Assembly (NCBI GenBank): GCA_014728015.1
Contig: WJMI01000280.1
Span: 1-33,450, forward strand
DNA: 33,450 bases
Direction of reading: 5' to 3'
DNA from: Chitinivibrionales bacterium
GTDB taxonomy: Bacteria; Fibrobacterota; Chitinivibrionia; Chitinivibrionales; WJMI01
Shown here: positions 9,475 to 20,264 of the stretch, piece after piece
Layout: each line of letters starts with the position of its first letter
Position numbering within the stretch: position 1 is the first letter of the stretch
Notes under the pieces: model-generated
What the model was told of the DNA's origin: nothing
Databases searched by the model: none
The model's input: only the letters and a program-made list of their open reading frames with translations
Made by a program: the position numbers and the translations under genes

Positions 9475-11034
9475 GTGACAACTCCTTTTCGGCTGGCGGT
9501 ACTCGCAACAGTGTCGTGCCTGTGTCTGGCGTTTGGCCAGGGCGAGGGTATGAAGACGCGGATCGGGCTGCTCGATCTCGATACCTGGGGAGGCGGGGAG
9601 ACTTTCGAGAGCGAAGCCCTCGACGTTCTCATGAGCCATCTTGCCGAGGTGGGCGCCTACGAGATATTCACCCAGGATGCCATGGAGGCAAGCTACGCGA
9701 AACTCGAACAGCGATTTCCGCAGCACTGCCGCGAGCCCCGCTGCGCCTGTGCCATCGGCTCATCGCTGCAAATGGACCGCATGTTGTATGGAACCCTCGA
9801 CAAGAACGAGAAACGCGTTGCCGTGCGCCTTACGCTCGTCGATGTGATGAGCCGGCAGATTATCGAGAAAGTGGAACTCGAAGGTGAGCCGGGCGTGGGC
9901 CTGTCCGATGTGCTCAGGGTTGCCGTCCAGAAGCTGCACGGGCTGGTTGACGAGGACGTGGATACGCGGACGCACACGTATTTCGGGAGGCAGGTTGACA
10001 ACCGTAAGCAGTTGCTGGTTTCGGCGCCGGCATGCATCGGCGCGGGTCTTGTTTTCGGCCTCGCGAGCGGCTCCCTGCTGAAAAAGGACGAAAACGGGAC
10101 AGTGCTCGAGAGCGACCAGTTCAGCTACTCGTCGTTCGACGGCGACATGGACGATGCTTTGGGCATCGCCAGCGGGGCGGACCTGATTCCGTTGTTCGGG
10201 CGTCCGGCGGCGATGGCCAACGCCTACGTGGCCGTATCCGACGATGCCTACGGTGTGCTGTACAACCCCGCCGGGCTGGGCTGGGTCGCCAACGCTGAGG
10301 CGACACTGGGCTACCAGTACCGCTTCGGCCTGAACGTGTTCGGAGCTGCATTTGTCAACAAGGCCACGCGAGAGATCGGGTTCGGCCAGGGGTTCCTTCA
10401 CTGCAGCGATCGCGAGAAGCTGTACTACGAGAACTACTTCTACTCGTCGTTTGCCTACAAGTTCAACGAATGGATACCGTTCCTGCGGCCGATCGGCGTG
10501 GGCGTGACGCTCAAGATCCTCAACGAAAGCACCGGGGAGGGAACGAGCGAAAGCTCCTCGACCGGGAGCTCGTTCGGCATGGGGCTGGATCTCGGCGCCC
10601 AGCTCGAACTGTCCGAGAATATCCGCGGCGGCATCCTGTTCAAAAACGTTCCCCGCCTGATGCGCACCTACAACTCCCTGACCGACTACTCCTACTCCGA
10701 GATCATGCCGCCGACATTCTACTGGGGCGGCAGTTTTCAGGCCGGGTACCTGACATTCCTCGTGTGCGAGGTCCAGACGCCGCTCAACGAGGACCAGGTA
10801 TGGCGGTTTGCCGGCGGGATCGAGCGGATACTCTTTCGCGTATTCAGAATACGCGCCGGTATCCAGAAAGAAGCGGATTTCGATACGCCGTGGAAATTCA
10901 CCGGCGGATTCGGTCTCAATGTCAACACCGAGTCGCTCTTCGGCAGGTACGTGATCCTCGACGGCTCGTATGAGTACAACACGCTCAGCGTGTTCGCGCA
11001 CCCGGTCAATATCTCTCTGCGATTCGGGTTCTAG
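9475..11034 (+). CDS. Fusion of LpoB/CsgG-like N-terminal domain and PorV/UPF0164-like outer-membrane barrel
   Basis: ORF 9439..11034; probable GTG start 9475 after GGAGGA, signal peptide TTPFRLAVLATVSCLCLAFGQ. N-part: RIGLLDLDTWGGGE...REPRCACAIGSSLQMDRMLYGTLDK...VRLTLVDV; C-part: FGRPAAMANAYVAVSDDAYGVLYNPAGLGWV. Confidence 0.6.
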   Translation: MTTPFRLAVLATVSCLCLAFGQGEGMKTRIGLLDLDTWGGGETFESEALDVLMSHLAEVGAYEIFTQDAMEASYAKLEQRFPQHCREPRCACAIGSSLQMDRMLYGTLDKNEKRVAVRLTLVDVMSRQIIEKVELEGEPGVGLSDVLRVAVQKLHGLVDEDVDTRTHTYFGRQVDNRKQLLVSAPACIGAGLVFGLASGSLLKKDENGTVLESDQFSYSSFDGDMDDALGIASGADLIPLFGRPAAMANAYVAVSDDAYGVLYNPAGLGWVANAEATLGYQYRFGLNVFGAAFVNKATREIGFGQGFLHCSDREKLYYENYFYSSFAYKFNEWIPFLRPIGVGVTLKILNESTGEGTSESSSTGSSFGMGLDLGAQLELSENIRGGILFKNVPRLMRTYNSLTDYSYSEIMPPTFYWGGSFQAGYLTFLVCEVQTPLNEDQVWRFAGGIERILFRVFRIRAGIQKEADFDTPWKFTGGFGLNVNTESLFGRYVILDGSYEYNTLSVFAHPVNISLRFGF

Positions 11035-12662
11035 ATATCTATCACCAGCAGGGTGATATCATCGGCCGGCTCCTGGTTGGGCCCGCAGAATTCCCGCTGG
11101 GTATCGAGGATCCTTTTCATGGCCTTGCGCGGGGGAAGCGCGAGGGTATCCAGCCCCGCCTGCTCGAGACGGTGGAGATCGAACATGTCGCCCGCATCGT
11201 TTTTCGCCTCGGTGAGACCATCGGTGTAGAGAATTACCCGCTGCCTGCCCGGCACGTACTTGAATGAGCTCTCGGCGAGCATCATGTCGGGGAACACGCC
11301 CAGAAACAGCCCGTCGGCCTTTACCTGCGAATGGGCCCCGCTCTTCTTATCAAAAAAGAGCGCGGGACAATGGCCCGCCGAAGTGTAATGGAGCACGTTC
11401 TTGCCGGTGTCGAGAACGCCGTAGAATACCGTGACAAAGTTATCGGTGCGTATCTCGGAAAGAAACGTCCGGTTGATGCGCTCCAGCGTCTTCTGCGGAC
11501 CGATCTTGGTGTCGGCGAACGTTTTCAGGAGCACTTTGACCATGGACATGATCAACGCCGATGCCACGCCGTGTCCTGAAACGTCGGCGACCACGATGCC
11601 GAACAAGCCGTCGGCAATCTGGAAAAGATCGTAGTAATCTCCGCCCACGAGCTCGGCCGGGATATACTTGAACCCCACCGATACTTCATCGGTATCTTCG
11701 ATGTCGTGGGGGAGGAGCCCCTGCTGGATGGTTCGGGCATGCTCCAGGTCCTTGTTGATGCGCGACTGCGCGACCCGGAGATCGTGGTTGACCACCTTGA
11801 GTTTCTTGTTGGCATCCTGCAGGTCATCATTGGCGATCTCGAGCGCGTTGAAGATCCGGAAGTTCTCAATTATGATGCCGGCCTGGTTCAGGATGGTCGA
11901 CAGGGTCGTGATATGGTCGGAAGTGATTTTCGCCTTGCGGACCGAGCGGTCCATCCAGAATACGCCTTCGGCCTTGAAATTGGGGCATGCGATGCAGCGC
12001 TTGCGCCGCTCGTTCTCGGACAGCCCGCTGGCATCGTCGCCCCCGGAGCCCATGATGCTCCAGCAATACGGATTGAAACTGCCATGCGCCGGACAGGACA
12101 GCTTCTTGCAGTTCTTCGCATCCCAGCACGAGCGTGTCATCTTGCTGATCAGTGGCATGACAAGATAGGACTTCGAATCGAGACGCTCGGCAAATACGTC
12201 CGCCTCGGGGTCGGGGTTGTCAACCAGGAAATGACGGTTCAGGAACACGGCATCCGTTATCTCCCCACCCTCGAACCCCATGGGAATGGTCAGATCAGCA
12301 AGGGAGGACTCGTCGATACCGACCCAGTCCTTGGGTTTCAGGCAGAATTCCCTGGTGTCGATCTCGAACAGGACGACCCTGTCGAACTCAATGATTTCCT
12401 GGATGCCCAGAAGGACGGTTTTTACTATCCTGTCCGGATCGGTGCTGGAGTGCATGACCTTGGTCAGCTCGTTGATGAGCGACGTGTTCATCAACTGGGC
12501 CTTCAGGTTCTCATTCTGATTGCGCAGGCGGTTCATCTGCCGCCCGACATCAGTGCCGGGGCCCCTGGAAGGGGAAGTGGGAGTCTTTTTCGGCATAAAT
12601 GCCAAAATACTGCTGTCGCCGCAATCGGGGCAATCTTTTGTGCCACCTGCCGCGGCGGGCAC
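11031..12662 (-). CDS. SpoIIE/PP2C-type serine phosphatase with GAF domain carrying a Cys-rich insert
   Basis: GAF-like N-half; PPM/SpoIIE half AELVGGDYYDLFQIADGLFGIVVADVSGHGVASALIMSMVK...YTSAGHCPALFF...ILYTDGLTEAKN...ADDITLLVIDI. Start is GTG 12662 or internal ATG 12596. Confidence 0.88.
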   Translation of the reverse strand: MPAAAGGTKDCPDCGDSSILAFMPKKTPTSPSRGPGTDVGRQMNRLRNQNENLKAQLMNTSLINELTKVMHSSTDPDRIVKTVLLGIQEIIEFDRVVLFEIDTREFCLKPKDWVGIDESSLADLTIPMGFEGGEITDAVFLNRHFLVDNPDPEADVFAERLDSKSYLVMPLISKMTRSCWDAKNCKKLSCPAHGSFNPYCWSIMGSGGDDASGLSENERRKRCIACPNFKAEGVFWMDRSVRKAKITSDHITTLSTILNQAGIIIENFRIFNALEIANDDLQDANKKLKVVNHDLRVAQSRINKDLEHARTIQQGLLPHDIEDTDEVSVGFKYIPAELVGGDYYDLFQIADGLFGIVVADVSGHGVASALIMSMVKVLLKTFADTKIGPQKTLERINRTFLSEIRTDNFVTVFYGVLDTGKNVLHYTSAGHCPALFFDKKSGAHSQVKADGLFLGVFPDMMLAESSFKYVPGRQRVILYTDGLTEAKNDAGDMFDLHRLEQAGLDTLALPPRKAMKRILDTQREFCGPNQEPADDITLLVIDI

Positions 12663-12718
12663 AGGCCGGGCAGGCCGGAAAAGGGCCTCCGGGCCCTGCC
12701 CTTGACTTCAGCCGGCCG

Positions 12719-12747
12719 TTTGAAACATTTTTGACAGGCTCCATAAT
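12719..12747 (+). promoter_or_regulatory. Putative promoter of the TPR / histidine kinase / ParA-M23 cassette
   Basis: TTTGAA (12719-12724), 17-nt spacer, CATAAT (12742-12747), upstream of SD GGAGG and TTG start 12778. Confidence 0.3.
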
Positions 12748-12777
12748 ATTACGGACAGCCGGGCTGGAGGATTCGCC

Positions 12778-13449
12778 TTGGAAATCAAATACAGCAAGAG
12801 GAAACAGGAATTGCGCAGCGATCCTGTCATGGAAGGGATTGTCAATGCGCGCGATTTTGTCCGCGAAAACAGCAATACGCTCCTGTCAGTGGTGATTGTT
12901 GCCTTGCTCGTGGTGGGCGGTTTTGCCGCATACACTCATGTCAAGAGGTCCAGCCAGGAGCGCGCCGCCGATGCTTTCGGCAAAGCGATCACCGCCTATG
13001 CCGCGGGAAACAATGCCCGTGCGGTCGAAGCATTCTCTTTAGTGGCCGACAAATACCGGAGCGCTCCGCAGGCCGCCTATGCCGCCTATATTCTCGGCCA
13101 TCTCTATCTCGGCCAGGGCAATTTCGACGAAGCGGCCACGTGGTTTGAGGTTGCGGTCAATCACAAAAATGGCGGTTTCGTGTCGGGAGAAGCGCTCGAG
13201 TCTCTCGCATTGTGCTATGAAGCGAAGAATGACCTCGCGCGGGCATTCGAATACCTCCAGAAAGCGCTGGCTGAGAAGTCGGTCAAGTACAGGCATCCGG
13301 CCATTCGATGGAAACTCGCCCTGCTGAGCCGGAAGATGGGCAGACACGAGCAAATGCGCCAGTACTGCCAGGCAATTCTTTCAGATACTCTCGCTTCACA
13401 GTACCGGCAGAAGGCTGAAAACCTTCTGGCCGAACTCAAAGTGCTGTAA
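12778..13449 (+). CDS. Membrane-anchored tetratricopeptide-repeat protein (YfgM-like)
   Basis: TTG start after GGAGG; N-in TM helix NTLLSVVIVALLVVGGFAAYTHV followed by TPR helices (AAYAAYILGHLYLGQGNFDEAATWFEVAV, EALESLALCYEAKNDLARAFEYLQKAL). Confidence 0.8.
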   Translation: MEIKYSKRKQELRSDPVMEGIVNARDFVRENSNTLLSVVIVALLVVGGFAAYTHVKRSSQERAADAFGKAITAYAAGNNARAVEAFSLVADKYRSAPQAAYAAYILGHLYLGQGNFDEAATWFEVAVNHKNGGFVSGEALESLALCYEAKNDLARAFEYLQKALAEKSVKYRHPAIRWKLALLSRKMGRHEQMRQYCQAILSDTLASQYRQKAENLLAELKVL

Positions 13450-13521
13450 GGCGGGCCGACAGTGGTCATGCCGGCCTGTCCGTGCGTCCGGTCCGGCCGG
13501 CATGATCGCAGTGTCCCTGCG

Positions 13522-15177
13522 ATGACTCATCAGAATTCAATAACACTCACCGATGCTCTTATCGAGGTCTTCCAGGCCATCAATACAGGGGCCGACCTGG
13601 TGTCAATACTGGGAACGACCAAGGACGTTGCCATGCGGCTGATAGATGCCGAACGCGGTTCGATCTTTCTTCGCGACCGCGCCGGCAGGAGCGTATGGAC
13701 GCTTCTGGCGGACGGCGTGCAGATGATACGTGTCCCCGAGGGCAGGGGGATTGTGGGAGAGGTGATACGCAACAACGCCACGATGACCGTGGCGGATGCA
13801 TCGAAGGATGCGCGGTTCTACGGAGACATAGACAAGCAGACCGGCTATGTCACCAAAAGCATCCTCTGCGCGCCCATGTGCAACCGGCACGGCGAGGCAT
13901 TTGGCGCCATCGAGCTGCTCAACAAGCAAAGCGGGCCGTTTACCGAAGAAGATGAGCGGACGCTGGGCATATTCGGCACGCAGGCGGGCCTGGCCATCGA
14001 GCATGTGGAGATGTACGAAGACCTCGAGCAGAATCTGCATCAGTTCCAGCTGCTCGCTGCTATCCAAGACAACATCAACGCGGCAATGGAAGTCGATCAG
14101 ATCTGCCGGGAGATTCTCTCAAAGCTTCTTCCACTGGTAGGCGGCCTCGCCGGGGTCATTCACATAACAATCGGTGCGAAACCGATCTACTGCGGGTATA
14201 GCGCCGGTGACGGGCTCGTGGTGTGGGAATCCGATGAGGCCAGGGAGTGCCCGGGATTCATCAAGGATCTGATCGATGCGGTTGAGAGCGTGCCTCCAGA
14301 ACGCCGTGACGGACATGTCATCAATCTGCCGGACCTCGTCTGTGTCGAAATGGTCAGGGAGGACCGCGGCATCGGGTACCTCGCGGCACGGCTTGCCCGG
14401 GATGAGTCACGCCTGTTCAACGCGCGGCCGCTTGACTATCTCAAGATCATCGCGGCGCAGACAGTAACCCTTCTCGACAAGAAGGAGGCCATGGATGAAC
14501 GCAAACGATCCGAAAAGCAGGCGCTTCTCGGATCGATGCTGTCTATGGTCGTCCACGACATGAAAAACCCCCTCTGTGGCGCGAGCGGGTTTGCGCAACT
14601 GATACGGCAGAAGACCGGCGATGAGGGCATACGCAAGTACAGCAACAAGATTCTCGATGTGCTCGAACGGCTCGAGCGCATGAATAGTGAGCTGCTCATG
14701 TATGTGCGCGGCGACTCTGTACAGCTCGAGCGGTCGGAGGTGCGCCTCCGGGAGCTTCTGGAGCAGCTCGTGGAATCCATGGCAGAAAGCTTCGCTCTCG
14801 GGGGCATATCCGTGAGCGTGCGGTGCGAAAGCGGAGAGGACATCGAGATCCAGGCCGACCGCGATCGCCTGGTCCGCGTATTCACCAACATTCTTTCAAA
14901 CGCCCGCGAGGCTATCGACGGCAGCGGCGCGATAAACATCGTGGTCGGGGGAGACAATGGAAACGCGCGGATCCGGTTCAGCGATACGGGCAAAGGCATG
15001 CCGGCCCATGTGGCCCGGCGCGTGTTCGAGCCGTTCGTGACCCACGGCAAGAAAACAGGGACCGGCCTCGGCATGGCTATCGCGCGGACCATTGTGGAGC
15101 GCCACGGCGGCTCTATCACCGTTGACAGCACTTTGGGAAAAGGCACCATTTTCACAATAAACTTACCGATACCTTGA
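13522..15177 (+). CDS. Cytosolic GAF-domain sensor histidine kinase
   Basis: ORF 13462..15177, likely ATG 13522. GAF (LIDAERGSIFLRDRAGRSVWTLLADG...), H-box MVVHDMKNPLCGASGFAQLIRQK, N-box RVFTNILSNAREAID, G-boxes FSDTGKGMP and GTGLGMAIARTIVERHGG. Confidence 0.92.
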   Translation: MTHQNSITLTDALIEVFQAINTGADLVSILGTTKDVAMRLIDAERGSIFLRDRAGRSVWTLLADGVQMIRVPEGRGIVGEVIRNNATMTVADASKDARFYGDIDKQTGYVTKSILCAPMCNRHGEAFGAIELLNKQSGPFTEEDERTLGIFGTQAGLAIEHVEMYEDLEQNLHQFQLLAAIQDNINAAMEVDQICREILSKLLPLVGGLAGVIHITIGAKPIYCGYSAGDGLVVWESDEARECPGFIKDLIDAVESVPPERRDGHVINLPDLVCVEMVREDRGIGYLAARLARDESRLFNARPLDYLKIIAAQTVTLLDKKEAMDERKRSEKQALLGSMLSMVVHDMKNPLCGASGFAQLIRQKTGDEGIRKYSNKILDVLERLERMNSELLMYVRGDSVQLERSEVRLRELLEQLVESMAESFALGGISVSVRCESGEDIEIQADRDRLVRVFTNILSNAREAIDGSGAINIVVGGDNGNARIRFSDTGKGMPAHVARRVFEPFVTHGKKTGTGLGMAIARTIVERHGGSITVDSTLGKGTIFTINLPIP

Positions 15178-15188
15178 AGGAGAGGCGC

Positions 15189-15533
15189 ATGAAAGTTATC
15201 ATTATGGAGGAATCCCGGAAGCGTAACAGCCAGATTGCAGAGTTGCTTGAGCGTCGCAAGCACCAGGTGGTGTCCTGCGCCGGATCTGGCGAGTTCATGG
15301 AGGCCCTGTACAAAGGCTCCGCGGACAGAATCCTCATGAATGTGGAGGCGTGGCAGCGCGGAAACGCGATGTACAAATATTTTGATATTATACGAAGAAT
15401 GGGGGCAACGCCGGTCGTATTCTACAATGCCCCGGAGAACTTCGTGAATATCCCGTCGCGCGAACAGAACCAGGGAGACAGGGTCCTTACAAAGCCCGTT
15501 GAGACGGAGGCGGTTGTCGAGGCCCTCGAATAG
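15189..15533 (+). CDS. Receiver-domain-like protein, phosphoacceptor Asp replaced by Asn (pseudo-receiver)
   Basis: ATG 15189 after AAGGAG; 114 aa: KVIIMEESRKRNSQIAELLERRKHQVV...RILMNVEAW...GATPVVFYNAPE...VLTKPVETEAVVEAL fits the REC fold, N51 at the phospho-Asp position. Confidence 0.7.
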   Translation: MKVIIMEESRKRNSQIAELLERRKHQVVSCAGSGEFMEALYKGSADRILMNVEAWQRGNAMYKYFDIIRRMGATPVVFYNAPENFVNIPSREQNQGDRVLTKPVETEAVVEALE

Positions 15534-15541
15534 GAATTCCT

Positions 15542-17389
<1,848 letters not shown>

Positions 17390-17410
17390 CCCCGCTTTGC
17401 GCCGGGCTCA

Positions 17411-18568
17411 TCATCCCCACAGCCGCGAGCGCTTTTCTCCCAGAAGCAGCTCGTGCGTTTCCTCAAGAAGGTCGGGGATGGCCAGGTCCTCGGGACAGCG
17501 CGGCAGGCAGGCGCCGCAACGCGTGCACTTGTCGGCTTTTTTTCCAGGAAACCAGTCGCCTCCCGACTCGAGCAGGTTGTAGCGCATCTTCCCGAACGCG
17601 GTCATGTCGAAAGCAATGCCCAGGTTCCTCAGCCTCAGTATTTCCGGAATGGCCACGTCCTCGGGGCAGGGCATGCATTTATAGCAGACCGTGCACCTCG
17701 TGTCGCCCAGGGCCTTTCGTTCGGCCTGCTCCCAGCGGGACACGGCATCGCGCTCCTCTTTCGTAAGCTCCGGCGGGCCGTCAAGGGCCGGCAGGTGGGC
17801 ATCGAATTGCGAAGGGTCCGCCGCGCCGATAGCGAGCGTCGTGATACCCGGCTGCGTGAGGAGCCACCGGTGCGAAAGCACCAGCGGCGCCACTGGCGCG
17901 CAAACGTCGACAAGCCTGGCGGTCGGTTGGGCAAGCATGCCGGGTTTCTCGGTCGGTGAAAGGACAAGTACGCCGACGTCTTTTTCGCGGGCAAGCGCCA
18001 CGGTTCGGGCGTTGCGCCGGTGTGTGATGAAATGGTGCAGGCTGACCGCGGAGAACAGGCCGGTGTTGATGGTCTCCTGTATGAGCGACGGCTCCCCGTG
18101 TGTCGAGAACGCCGCGTGACGGACCGTACCGGCATCCATGGCCGCCTGGATTGCTTTCAGACATCCGTTCTTGCCCAGCGCCGCATCGAACTTCTCGCGC
18201 GTGTTAATGCCGTGCACGTCCAGGATGTCTATATAATCGACCCCGAGCTTCTTCAGGGCCTCGTCGATAAAGCGCAATGCTTCGTCCCGGGGAGCAGGCG
18301 CGCCGATCTTCGTCGTGATGTAAAACTTCTCCCGTCCCACCTCGTTCAGCCCGAGTCCCACCAGGCGTTCGCTGTTGCCGTATCCGCGGGCGGTATCGAT
18401 GTGGTTGATACCCAGCTCCGCGGCCCGGCGTATCGTGGCGACCGCGTTGGCTTCCTTTGCGGCGCGCTCCTGTGCGCTGCACGCGGACTCATCAAAGGGG
18501 ATGCGCATCGCACCGAATGTGAGCACCGAGATAGTGAGATTGGTCCGCCCGTATCGACGGTAGTACAT
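17411..18568 (-). CDS. Aldo/keto reductase with C-terminal 4Fe-4S ferredoxin-type domain
   Basis: MYYRRYGRTNLTISVLTFGAMRIP...GINHIDTARGYGNSERLVGLGL; C-terminal CTVCYKCMPCP and CTRCGACLPRCP cysteine motifs. Confidence 0.92.
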   Translation of the reverse strand: MYYRRYGRTNLTISVLTFGAMRIPFDESACSAQERAAKEANAVATIRRAAELGINHIDTARGYGNSERLVGLGLNEVGREKFYITTKIGAPAPRDEALRFIDEALKKLGVDYIDILDVHGINTREKFDAALGKNGCLKAIQAAMDAGTVRHAAFSTHGEPSLIQETINTGLFSAVSLHHFITHRRNARTVALAREKDVGVLVLSPTEKPGMLAQPTARLVDVCAPVAPLVLSHRWLLTQPGITTLAIGAADPSQFDAHLPALDGPPELTKEERDAVSRWEQAERKALGDTRCTVCYKCMPCPEDVAIPEILRLRNLGIAFDMTAFGKMRYNLLESGGDWFPGKKADKCTRCGACLPRCPEDLAIPDLLEETHELLLGEKRSRLWG

Positions 18569-18584
18569 AAGCCCCCCTTGGCAA

Positions 18585-20264
18585 CTACTCCATGCCGGCC
18601 TTGTTCAGCAGCTCGCGGGCGTGCTCTTTTGAGATGTCGCTTTCCCCGCCGAGCATGCGCGTTATCTCGTCGATCTTCTCGTCGCCGCTGAGTTTCCGCG
18701 CGCGGGTCACCGTGCGCGAGCCCTCCATGGTTTTGTAGACCAGCACATGCTCGTCGGCACGGGATGCTATCTGATGCAGATGGGATATGCAGAGCACCTG
18801 GTGGGTCCGGCTCAGCTTCCTGAGCGCCGCCCCCACTTCCCGGGCAAGCAGGCCGCCGATACCCGAGTCGACCTCGTCGAATATGAGCACCGGGATATGG
18901 TCTTTCTCGGCCATGAACGTTTTGACCGCGAGCATGAGCCGCGATATCTCGCCGCCGGAGGCGATCTTGGCAAGCGGCAGAAAGGGCTCGCCGGGGTTTG
19001 TCTTCACCATGAATTGGAGTTCCTCCAGCCCGTGCTGGGCAATCGCCGGTTCCGGAAGAAACGCCGTCTGCCACTTTCCGTCGGTAAACCCGAGCCGGGC
19101 CATGGATGCGCCGACCCGCTTGTCGAGTTCCCGCGCGGCAGATGCGCGGGCCGTGCTCAACTCGGCGCCGGCCTCGGAACATGCCTTCTTCGTCTCTGCT
19201 TCACGCCCGGCCAGTACCGCCCGGTCGGATGCCATGTTTTCCAGGGAATCGAGGTCCTGCTTGAGCCGGTGCTGTGTTTCGAGAAGGCCCTCGTACCCGC
19301 ACGAATGCTTCTTCTTGAGACGCTGTATCTTTGCCAGCCGGGCGTTGAGCGCATCGACGGCGGCCGGATCGGATGCCAGCTCTGCCTCGTCCCGGTATGA
19401 TTCCGCGAAACGCTCAAGCTCCGGCACGAATGCCAGGGCGTTTTCCATATCGTCCAGCCAGGTCCGCGCGCGCTCATCATAGCGGGCGAGTGACTCGAGG
19501 TGTTTCTTGACCAGTGCCAAACGATGATCGAGCGCATCACCGTCCTCGCCGCCGCCAAGCGCCCCTGCGATGGCCGCGATGCATTCGAGGCGCTCGCTGA
19601 CCGAGGATATCCGCCGGAGGTCTTCCTCGAGGCGCTGCTCTTCCCCCGGCTCAAGATGCAGCGAGGCCAGCTCATGGTGCTGGAATTCCAGGACATCGCG
19701 CTTTGCCGCGAGCTCCCGGGCCTTGTGCTCGTGATTCTCGAGGGCAGACCGGGCCTCGGCATACGCCAGCCATGCGCTGTCATAGGCGCGGCGCGCCGTT
19801 GAGACGGCCGGAAGGCTGTCTATGAGGATACGCGGCGTGTCGGCCTTGAGAAGCGACTGGTGCTCGTGCTGGCCGTGCAGATCCACGAGCAGGTCGCCCA
19901 GCGTTCTGAGCGTAGCGAGCGGGACGGGTACCTGGTTGATGCGGATGCGGTTCCGGCCGGTGCGCGCCAGGGTCCGCCGCAGGATAAGCGTCCCGTCGTC
20001 GGCCTCGATCCCGGTCTCGGCAAGCAGGCGCGAAAGCGCAGGAGACAAGCGGTCGAATTCGAGCACCCCGCTGATTTCGGCTTCGTCGGTGCCGCTGCGA
20101 ATCGACTCCGAGGATGCGCGCTCGCCGAGGAGCAGGCCGACGGCGCCGACCAGGATGCTTTTCCCCGCGCCTGTCTCGCCCGTAAAGACTGTCAGGCCCG
20201 GGGTGAGATCGAGAGCGAGATCATCGATGAGCGCGAGGTTTTTTATCCGGAGTTCCCGAAGCAT
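18585..20264 (-). CDS. recN: DNA repair protein RecN
   Basis: MLRELRIKNLALIDDLALDLTPGLTVFTGETGAGKSILVGAVGLLLGERA...VDLHGQHEHQSLL...KIASGGEISRLMLAVK...VLIFDEVDSGIGG. Confidence 0.96.
   Translation of the reverse strand: MLRELRIKNLALIDDLALDLTPGLTVFTGETGAGKSILVGAVGLLLGERASSESIRSGTDEAEISGVLEFDRLSPALSRLLAETGIEADDGTLILRRTLARTGRNRIRINQVPVPLATLRTLGDLLVDLHGQHEHQSLLKADTPRILIDSLPAVSTARRAYDSAWLAYAEARSALENHEHKARELAAKRDVLEFQHHELASLHLEPGEEQRLEEDLRRISSVSERLECIAAIAGALGGGEDGDALDHRLALVKKHLESLARYDERARTWLDDMENALAFVPELERFAESYRDEAELASDPAAVDALNARLAKIQRLKKKHSCGYEGLLETQHRLKQDLDSLENMASDRAVLAGREAETKKACSEAGAELSTARASAARELDKRVGASMARLGFTDGKWQTAFLPEPAIAQHGLEELQFMVKTNPGEPFLPLAKIASGGEISRLMLAVKTFMAEKDHIPVLIFDEVDSGIGGLLAREVGAALRKLSRTHQVLCISHLHQIASRADEHVLVYKTMEGSRTVTRARKLSGDEKIDEITRMLGGESDISKEHARELLNKAGME

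Noticed and set aside
9760-11001. 413-aa minus-strand ORF
   Set aside because: Antisense to the PorV-like fusion; no recognisable domain, typical GC-rich shadow ORF.
17390-17410. Possible terminator for the aldo/keto reductase gene (minus strand GCCCGGCGCAAAGCGGGGTTATTT)
   Set aside because: Stem is short and bulged and the T-run is interrupted; not supportable as a rho-independent terminator.
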